From positions 362,407-389,370 of the forward strand of contig MNCI01008071.1 in assembly GCA_015680685.1 (NCBI GenBank): 26,964 nucleotides of DNA. The letters are read 5' to 3'. Below are positions 19,889 through 26,964 of the stretch, piece by piece. The translations under genes and the position numbers were made by a program. Positions within the stretch are counted from its first letter, which is position 1. Every line of letters begins with the position of its first letter. The DNA comes from Gnetum montanum. Its lineage: Eukaryota; Streptophyta; Gnetopsida; Gnetales; Gnetaceae. Below the pieces are notes generated by a model, which was given only the letters and a program-made list of their open reading frames with translations, was not told the origin of the DNA and searched no databases.

Positions 19889-20721
19889 TGATGAGTCATC
19901 ATTTGGGGCAACCGTGATATCGTGTACGCGATATCGCAGCCCAACCCACAATATCACATACACGATATCGCAGCCTGTCTTCTCATCTATAAATAAGAGG
20001 TAGAAAGATGAGTTTGAGAGGAAGCTTTTTAGATCCTTAGCCAAACTCTTGCAGTTTTTCCATCTTAGAGTTAGAATTATTTCCCAGTGTATGCCTGCAA
20101 TGTGGTGAATGTAATTGTACAGCATCCTTTATTTGAGTGTGACATACTTGGACACACACATGACCGGCAATAAAGATCGAGATTACTTCATCATTGCAAC
20201 ATTCACTTAGTTTAATTATTTAATTGTCATTGTTATTTACTACTTTCCTAGTTAATCTCTCTCGCCCTTAAACTCACGTTAAAACGCCAAATGAGTACAA
20301 CTTGATTATGAGCATTTAAGTGTAAATACTTGGTAATCCAGTAGTGTACCTAGGATCTGCACTTGGTAATCCTAGTGGTAGTTGTACACGAAGTCCAAGA
20401 TGTGTACGGATAATCAAGGAATAGATGCTCATTGCACTTAGGCTAGATTAGATCCTCTCTCACCCTTCTCTCTTAGCTTAGTTAATATTACTTTCCATTT
20501 CCTTCAGGAGTAGCATTAGATTAGAAATCCATCATACACCTCACTCTAGACTAAACCATACGTGACAAAGCTAATACTAGTCCAGGTGGGAAGACAGTGA
20601 ACTGCGACCTAAGGCTAACTGTCTAGATGCCACAACTAGTCCGTCTACGGAGTTCGACCATATCGTGCGTGTAACACTCTTATTCGTATGGTTGAGTGTA
20701 GGAGTACCTTGCCACTCATCA
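19889..20721 (+). repeat. 3' LTR of element III
   Basis: 833 bp, TGATGAGT...ACTCATCA. U3 holds two ~33-bp units, each ending CGATATCGCAGCC (19929-19941 and 19963-19975), then TATAAATA (19988-19995) and AATAAA (20169-20174). The first unit lies in the 62 bp missing from the 5' LTR. Confidence 0.92.
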
Positions 20722-20726
20722 CACTC
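20722..20726 (+). repeat. Right target-site duplication of element III
   Basis: CACTC, identical to 12346-12350; the integrase sequence of element II continues from 20727. Confidence 0.92.
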
Positions 20727-21137
20727 CATATGAAAACTCCCTATGAGTTAATGTACAGTAAACTTCCAACACTTCCTATCCAAGCTAAGCTTCGTATACT
20801 ATCTACAACATGTGACCTTAACCTTAACCTCAGTCTAGCTCAAAATGAATGGTTAATGAACCTTAAATTGCTAGATGAAAATCGATTAGCTACCCTATCA
20901 TCCAGTGAACTGCACAAGGCCTTTAATAAACAATGTCATGACCAAAGAATTAGAAAAGTCAAATACCAACCAGGAGATAGTGTTCTTTATTGGAATCCTA
21001 CACATGTGCCACAACAAACTAAATTTCAAGCATTGTGGGACGGACCTTATATCATTTATGAAACTTTTCCTTCAGGGGCCATGATGATCTATAAAACTAA
21101 AAGCCCAAATAAGAAATTATTGATCAACATCCAGTAG
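20727..21137 (+). pseudogene. Integrase C-terminal end of element II (continuation of pol)
   Basis: Resumes the frame cut at 12350. A 16-bp deletion relative to element I (between two CCCTA repeats) shifts the frame at about 20743. From there an uninterrupted frame reads through a helical linker to the C-terminal GPY-type module: WNPTHVPQQTKFQALWDGPY (GPY codons 21042-21050). It ends with the natural stop at 21135-21137. Matches 1280-1669 of element I. Confidence 0.85.
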
Positions 21138-23159
21138 ACCAAACCTTTCCATGAGCCCAAAATGACTAGTACTAACACTACCTCTGTTGATGGATAGCCC
21201 TGCTCATTATTTCGGATCTCCTCCTTCCAACTCAGTCGTGGGAGAGATGGCCACCCATGCTAATTATTCTAAGCCCTTGGTTTCTTTTTTTTTTCTTTTT
21301 TACACATTTTTATTTTACACATTTTTCATATTTACTTGTTTTTATTTTACACCATCATTAACATTTTTAGTATGTCTTCCTCTGTTACATTTTGTTTGAA
21401 TTATTTTTAGTCATCACATAATAAGTGCTCATGATGATGGGTTGTACTATAATAGTGATTGATTACTAATGTTTGGTTTTTACATTTGACTTTCAATGTT
21501 AATGCTAAGATATGGTTTCTTTTGATAAAATAGGCAATGAGTCCATGTCATCCATTCATCCATTCAACTCTATGGTATCCCTTTGTTTTGGAACTGCACT
21601 ATCCCTTTTTCTCTACACAAACCTATTAATGAATTGATGGCTTGGTATTCTTCAACTCAAGGAAAGATTCAAATGGATTGAAAAGGGTGTAACTTCAAGG
21701 GGATTCAACGCATTTGTGTTGGCTATTCTCTTGGGTACTTGAATGTTTTTCATAGGTTTTCTGCCATTCCACTACTAACCAATATTAGGAAGTCAACTAA
21801 ATCAAATAAGACTTTGCATGGTGTGGTTCTCACATAAAAAAACTAGTGGAAATTCAAAGCACACCCCTTAGACACAATAATGGAACATGGGCTACAAGCA
21901 CTGGTTATGGCACTAGAAAGACATCTTACCCATGCTTAAATGTTCCCTCTAACTAAGGCCCTTTCTCACTTCCTGCTTCTCTATTTTTCTCTTGTTGGAA
22001 TGGTGGTTTCTTTGTGGAATCATTCTCATTGCTTCAGGAGGATGGGTTGGTCACGTGTGCTGATGCGAGGTCACTGGATGTGGTTATTTTTTATCTAGAT
22101 TTGGGCTGAGATTTATTAAGTCACCTTAATCACATACTATACAAGGGACTTTACACAACCTTGATTTTGGGATTTCATTCCCTTCTCTCTTGTCTTTTCA
22201 CATTTCTTCCGATATTTCACCTCATTGCTGATTTTATGAGTAGTCTATATCTTGGTCGATGCATTATTATCTTTTGGTAAATTCTTGTGGGTAACTTCTT
22301 AACTATTGCTTCCAAATGTCATTCCTAGAGCCTACGAACTCTTTGGTTTATGGGTTTGTCAAGGAATAAAGGGCATGAGCCTACTTTGGGGAGGACCCAC
22401 TGGCATTCCTTTTTGGTGCAATTGTTAAGTTCTTTCCTTTAAACATTTTTTACACTCAACTATTTATCATTTCACCCCATCTATGACATCCATTTTTCTC
22501 TACCCTTCTATGCCTTTTTATTGGCTTTACCGTTGTTATTTCTCTAATCTTTCTTGTTCTTTCATTTTCCATCTTATTACTACTAGAGGTTCGCTCTTAG
22601 TCATGGGGGCCTATTGCAAATTTTTCCATTTCATTACTTATCTTACCCCTACACCTTGGGTACTTATCAAGCTACAAACCTCTAACCCAGTATCTACCAT
22701 ACCCACAACCTAGCCAATGTGCTTCATATCGAGGCAAGGTATCAATTACGTTATATCTTATCTATCCTTGCAAATTCATGACTATGTTGTATGTGTAGAT
22801 GACGATCACATGAACAATGGACTGGGATAGGAGGGAGCACTCAGGATGGACTGGAGCAAGAGCAATTATGCAAGGAACAAGCTTGGTCATGTGGCCATGG
22901 ATGAATAATGGTGTGCACATTTTGACATCGGTAGCAACGTGCCTCATTCTCTTCAAGCTATCAAATGAGGGTTTGGATGTCATCTATGTATAGTGTTCAC
23001 CACAATGGTTATGAACACCAATGTTGTAATACATTTGTTGATCCTTTCACCGGGCACCTTGAGTCTATCATTCCATGTCACTGTCAGTCATCATTCAGTC
23101 AATAATCCTATACCTTTCCAATACTTTGCAAGGAACTTGAGGATGAGTTTTCATTTAGT
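21138..23159 (+). other. 3' non-coding region of element II
   Basis: Colinear with 1670-3745 of element I: T-rich tract near 21285, degenerate box CTCAGTCGTGGGAG (21231-21244), landmark AGGGTGTAACTTCAAGGGGA (21684-21703), box CTTAGTCATGGGGG (22596-22609), and an intron-like segment ending at ATG 22799. No convincing gene; the open frame at 22483-22713 translates pyrimidine-rich DNA. Confidence 0.6.
22739..22798 (+). other. Candidate short intron before an ATG in element II
   Basis: CAAG|GTATCA to TATGTGTAG|ATG, 60 nt, matching 3306-3363 in element I. The frame after ATG 22799 has a stop at its fifth codon, then stays readable to about 22990. Confidence 0.35.
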
Positions 23160-23169
23160 CATGGAGGTA
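23160..23169 (+). other. Polypurine tract of element II
   Basis: CATGGAGGTA before TGATGAGTCA; one G of the usual GGGGG has changed to A. Confidence 0.75.
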
Positions 23170-24018
23170 TGATGAGTCACGATACCAAATCCCCAATATT
23201 GGACCCTTGATATTGGATACATGATATTAGAGATGCCGAAGCGATATCAGACATGTGATATCGGAACTTGTCTCATTGCCTATAAATAAGAGACAGGGTG
23301 CACTTGATTTCACATTAGTTTCTTAGTCTCTTAGTTGAATTCTTACAGTTTTTTCCTTCTAGAGTTAGAATTATTTCTGAGTGCCTACAGTAGGAGTCAT
23401 AAAGTGAATGGATCTTTATTCAAGCATTGTGTACCTGAGCACACCTTGTGTCCGGAAACAAAGACAAACTTTGTGATAAACCTTGCAACATTTGGAATAG
23501 CTTAATTATTCCATTTAAATGTTATTTACTATTATTTTCTACTCTCATTAGTTAATTAATGTTATTTCTATTAAATTGTTAATTATCCATGAATTAGCAC
23601 ACTCAGTACGACCACTTCGAGCATACGTGGAACACTTGGTAACCCAGTAATGACTAGCATTTGGTAATCCCAGTAGTGTTACACTGGTTCAAGATGTGTT
23701 TGGCAAGTGGGAACGAATGCAGGTGTTAGGACTAGTTAGAGAATAGTTGATTAGTTAAATCAAATTAGTTACTCAATTATTTCATTTCTCCATTTTAGGC
23801 ACCAGGAACATAAAACATAAAAAGCATAAAAATCATATACCTCAAGTTTACTTAACCATACAATTGTGTCTTACAAGTAAGATTAGGAAGACAACGATCG
23901 CATAACCCATCCTTGTTCTGTGTAAGCACATAAGCACTTAATCCTTGGAGTTTGATTGGATTGTGCATGAATGATCGTATTCATATGGTTGGGCATAGGG
24001 GTACCTAGCCACCCATCA
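23170..24018 (+). repeat. 3' LTR of element II
   Basis: 849 bp, TGATGAGT...ACCCATCA, pairing with 5683-6530. TATAAATA at 23281-23288. Confidence 0.9.
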
Positions 24019-24023
24019 GTGTG
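24019..24023 (+). repeat. Right target-site duplication of element II
   Basis: GTGTG, identical to 5678-5682. Confidence 0.85.
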
Positions 24024-24048
24024 TAATTGAAAGCACAAGAAGGAAGGA

Positions 24049-24072
24049 AGAGAGAGAGAGAGAGAGAGAGAG
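24049..24072 (+). repeat. (GA)n microsatellite
   Basis: About twelve AG units just after the element II insertion site. Confidence 0.9.
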
Positions 24073-24216
24073 GTTTGTGGGGACCTTACAAAAAAGTAGT
24101 GTATAGAAAGTATTTTAGTTTTTATATATTATTTGAAGCAAGAAGTTTGTGAAGGCCTTACAAAAATTTTGTGTATCAAAAGTATTTCATTTTTTATATT
24201 TCATTTGAAGCATGAT
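24073..24216 (+). repeat. Two tandem copies of a 72-bp unit
   Basis: GTTTGTGGGGACCTTACAAA at 24073 and GTTTGTGAAGGCCTTACAAA at 24145 begin two units, each ending near ATTTGAAGCA(T/A)GA. Diverged by several substitutions. Confidence 0.75.
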
Positions 24217-26006
24217 GCCTTTCAAAAGTTGAGAGTAGGTCTTAAGCCCATCAATTCTCTACTAAATATTAATTTTATGAATTGATATGTGGATCTATAG
24301 TTTTATAATCCTAATTCATCATTATTTTTGAGATTTTATTCATTATTATTATTAGGAAATGGCTTTTTATTATTCCCTAATATGGTCCTAATGAGTTTCT
24401 AGAAATGTAAAGGCCATACCATATTGTAATCATTGTGGCAATCAAAGAATAAAAATTGTATGCAAATTTTTTAACTCCCCAACTCTCATTACTACTCTTG
24501 CATTTCATTATTTCTCATTCTCTGCAATTTAATATTATTCCATTTTTTAGCAACATTTAACATTGGTTTCTTACAAAATTTCATCATTCATCAACATCAT
24601 TAGTCTCAACAAATTCAACAATCTCTATCCTTATCAATTCATCAATTCTTACAAGTTCTAGCAATAATAACATTCAATTCAATTCAAATCCATTCTAGAA
24701 TTTTGTTTCCAAGAAGTCCAAAAATCATCATTATGTCTCAATATAAAATTATCATCCATCAAAGCTTATTTAGAAATATAGGATTTAGCTATAGAAGTTT
24801 AGAACCATATAATAATAGTTTATAATAAGTGGAGATTTGATTCCTAGATTAATGAAACTAATAATAAGTCTTATAGATATGTTTTAGTTAGTTGGTAATT
24901 AATATTGCTTAACATGAGTACTCATGATAACAATTAAATATTGGCTCATATATAAAATTAAGAGAGGATGATAGTCCCCGATACTAATTTTTCTAGGTTG
25001 GTGGTGGTGGAAGCGCAAGTCTCTATTTATGTGTTATTTATTATTCACTTATTGTTTTCTAGCTATTAGTTGCTACTTATTTAGGTGCTAACTTTTAATT
25101 TAGAGTATAACCCATATGCTTGGCTTCCAACTTCATGATCCTTATCCTCCAACCGAACAAGGAGCATTTACGGTTTATTGCTTCCTTAATCTCAATGACT
25201 AACTTTTCCCTCTATTTTTAAGATGTAGTTGAGATATTAGAAGTATTAAATGTTTTTTTAACTTAAAGCTTAGATTTTAGGCTAACCTAAAACTCTAATA
25301 TTTTGGTTAAATTTTATGTACTATCTATACTTATTGGTATGTTAGTTCTAACTTGTAATGTTTGTACTCGTTGGTTGGTATTATGAGGTGATTATACTTG
25401 TTTATCTTTGGTGTAGGTCACGGTATATTTACTTTGTTGTACGTGTGTGTTGTTTTAGTTTTAGACTGACTATCACATGTATCAAACTATTTAATTATAG
25501 CTATGTAGATTAGTTTTGCTTATGTTTCAGAATCAATATTTTTCAATGTTAGAAAGACCTATAGATTGGCTTAGCAATTTTTATTATGTTTATATTTCTT
25601 AATGATGATGTTATTTTCTCATGGTCATTAGGTATTAAACATACTAGAAACCTTTATGCATGATCTCTAGTAGAGGACACGTTAGATTTGCACCAAGGAC
25701 TACTACTACTGTCATTTCATTTATTTTATTTTTTCTAGCCCTTTGGAACCTTTGCACCAAGGGCTATACAAAATTTAAGAACATAAAACATGAAATTATG
25801 TATAATGCATCTTCATATACACATGGCACTTAGGTTACATAGCTTTGTTACTAATGATAATTGGCTTAGATGATTAGCCCATTGTCTTGTTAAACAAAAC
25901 ATGATCGGTTAAAGTTACACTTTGAAATATTGTTATATTCTTCTATAATTTTTCTAATATATATAAATAACATATTAGTCTTTTAAATGAAGCAGCCAAA
26001 TGAATA
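24217..26006. other. Intergenic DNA without recognised features
   Basis: Strongly AT-rich. No open frame of note, no LTR pair and no RNA gene seen. A 12-bp repeat TTTGCACCAAGG occurs at 25687 and 25751. Confidence 0.6.
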
Positions 26007-26012
26007 TTTATT
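26007..26012 (-). promoter_or_regulatory. Candidate poly(A) signal of the laccase gene
   Basis: AATAAA on the minus strand, about 300 nt after the stop codon; a TTTTGTAAT element lies about 20 nt upstream. Position is plausible, but no transcript data are available. Confidence 0.35.
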
Positions 26013-26311
26013 CGAACCATTAATTACAAAAATATATAACAATGAAGCCTTGCGAATAAAACAGGGAAACTGTGATTGAGTTGTATATTCAAATCTGGAT
26101 ACTCGGTGTTCAATCCCGTCATTACAAAAATATTATTTTACTAGCACTAACAGGGGCTACATTTTCTTACGAAGACACTGAATTATTTCCGTTTGAATAA
26201 GCTCAAATAAGCTAAAGTTGTAAATCTCAGCTCTCCAAAAGAATGATGTATTAACGTCCAGTCGTCCACTCAGAAAACATCACACTGGAAGTCTCTTACT
26301 CTTTCTCAAGC

Positions 26312-26964
26312 TCAGCAAGGTGGAAGATCAGTAGGAGGGGGAATAATTGACTGTGATGGACCGTTTCCATTTTGAACAATCCAAGCCATTTTTAGACCCC
26401 ATGATGTATGAACCTCAAGATGGCAATGCATGAACCATACCCCTGGAGAATTTCCCACATGGACACAGACAGAAGAAAAATTTAATTTTACAAAATTGAA
26501 TTTGGAGTAAAATCAAGTATTTTTTAAATTTTGACATAATATAAATAAAATAAACTTGCCTGGATTATCGGCTCTGAATCTAAGAGCAACCCAACCACCA
26601 TCAGGGACCGCTACTGTGTTTCTTTCAGGGGGGTCAACCAGATTGAATTTAGGAGAATCCCTGGTTTCATTGTAGTTTCCAAAGCCTTGGCCAACAATAA
26701 AGAAATTGAAGCCATGAAGGTGGATGGGATGGCTCTCTGTATTCACAATAGCCGTGTCCTGAAGCACTAGTTGAATCGTTGAATTGAAGGGGATAACTTT
26801 TGCTCTGGTGCCATTCATGGGTTGGTTGAAATTGCTTGTGAGGTTGGTGGATGTGTAATTGAATTTGAATGGGGGATTATCAGGGAAGTCAGTCTTGAAC
26901 ACTCCCTTCATCTGGCCCTTGTAGTAGGATTGCAGAATGGATACACTTGGCATAGCAAATGATA
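26312..26964 (-). CDS. Laccase (multicopper oxidase), C-terminal 177 residues, two exons
   Basis: Exon 26560-26964 runs off the window edge; the last exon is 26312-26442, stop TGA at 26312-26314. The reading frame is open through the edge ([11 protein letters not shown] matches internal laccase sequence), so the Met at 26953 is not the start. Copper sites seen: HPIHLHGF (types 1, 2 and 3) and [12 protein letters not shown] (types 3 and 1), with Leu at the axial type 1 position. Five N-glycosylation sequons (NYT, NLT, NGT, NST, NET) suit a secreted protein. Plant laccases have about 560-580 residues, so roughly the last third is here. Known role: oxidation of monolignols and other phenolics by O2 in the cell wall. 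No defect is visible. A fungal laccase or an ascorbate oxidase is less likely given the C-terminal pattern ending TDLPPC. Confidence 0.93.
26443..26559 (-). other. Laccase last intron, GC-AG type, 117 nt
   Basis: Minus strand: CCAG|GCAAGT ... TTCTCCAG|GGGTATGG. Joining gives an in-frame Gly (G+GG) at the conserved NPG-VWF junction. The nearby GT two codons on gives the wrong frame. The donor fits the strong AG|GCAAGT consensus of GC introns. Confidence 0.85.

Larger units (their letters stand above)
12351..20721 (+). mobile_element. Retrotransposon III: pol-less LTR element with gag and a second ORF
   Basis: 8371 bp including a 247-bp gap. 5' LTR 12351-13121, tRNA-Asp-like primer site, gag 13264-15246, non-coding region with the gap, LTR-like promoter and candidate intron, second frame 17079-19723, polypurine tract 19879-19888, 3' LTR 19889-20721. 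No protease, reverse transcriptase or integrase sequence is visible. LTR ends, primer site, gag fold and the last ~80 bp before the polypurine tract resemble I and II, so enzymes of that or a similar family could have served it. It sits in the integrase of II and is therefore the younger insertion. Confidence 0.88.
5683..24018 (+). mobile_element. Retrotransposon II: full-length Ty3/gypsy (Athila/Tat-like), interrupted by III
   Basis: Complete structure: 5' LTR 5683-6530, tRNA-Asp-like primer site, gag and pol from 6667, polypurine tract 23160-23169, 3' LTR 23170-24018, flanked by GTGTG on both sides. Removing element III and one CACTC copy leaves about 9.96 kb. The DLG protease motif, FMDD reverse transcriptase motif, tRNA-Asp-like primer and long 3' non-coding region fit the Athila/Tat branch. 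All frames carry many stops, so it is defective. Confidence 0.9.

Noticed and set aside
22483-22713. Hydrophobic open frame in the 3' region of II as an env-like protein
   Set aside because: It is a translation of pyrimidine-rich DNA; element I has a frame-breaking duplication and differences here, and no signal or fusion-like organisation is seen.
24560-24600. Possible LTR end and primer site (ACATTGGTTTCTTACAAAA)
   Set aside because: It does not match the tRNA-Met primer site TGGTATCAGAGC, and no partner LTR is present.
25687-25762. Two copies of TTTGCACCAAGG
   Set aside because: Only 12 bp repeated in AT-rich DNA, without further structure.

Overview
The window looks like plant nuclear DNA, probably from a large, repeat-rich seed-plant genome; a gymnosperm is a reasonable guess but is not proven. 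It is AT-rich and packed with decayed Ty3/gypsy LTR retrotransposons. The only host gene recognised is the 3' end of a multicopper oxidase (laccase) on the minus strand at the right edge.

Layout. (1) 1-4586: 3' part of retrotransposon I (RNase H and integrase relic, 2 kb of non-coding DNA, polypurine tract, 3' LTR); its 5' part lies beyond or is broken at the left edge. (2) 4587-5682: flanking DNA ending in a G-rich/AT-rich tandem repeat. (3) 5683-24018: retrotransposon II, same family as I, bounded by the 5-bp target duplication GTGTG. Its gag-pol runs from 6667, is interrupted inside the integrase by retrotransposon III, and resumes at 20727. (4) 12351-20721: retrotransposon III, a related family, bounded by its own 5-bp duplication CACTC. 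(5) 24024-26311: AT-rich intergenic DNA. (6) 26312-26964: laccase C-terminal exons, with a GC-AG intron.

All LTRs share the terminal inverted repeat TGATGAGT...ACTCATCA (with decay), a TATAAATA box after GATATC-rich palindromes, and a GTGGGGGTA-type polypurine tract. Both visible primer sites resemble the tRNA-Asp site known from Athila-type elements. With the DLG-type protease and FMDD reverse transcriptase, this points to the Athila/Tat branch. Hand alignment gives about 9% LTR divergence in III and in the 3' part of the II LTRs, mainly transitions, so these are old copies; gag and pol are full of stop codons.

The most interesting object is retrotransposon III. It has a gag reading frame of about 660 codons but no detectable protease, reverse transcriptase or integrase. 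Gag is followed directly by DNA resembling the post-integrase non-coding region of I and II. Further on come an LTR-like internal promoter, a candidate 67-nt intron ending exactly at an ATG, and a second decayed reading frame of about 880 codons (putative plant-transposon domain, then coiled coil). I and II have the same order of landmarks and a 58-60-nt intron-like segment ending at an ATG, but only about 390 bp remains between that ATG and the LTR. This suggests a gag-only, partner-dependent element with a separately expressed downstream protein. A 247-bp assembly gap lies inside the critical region and limits certainty.
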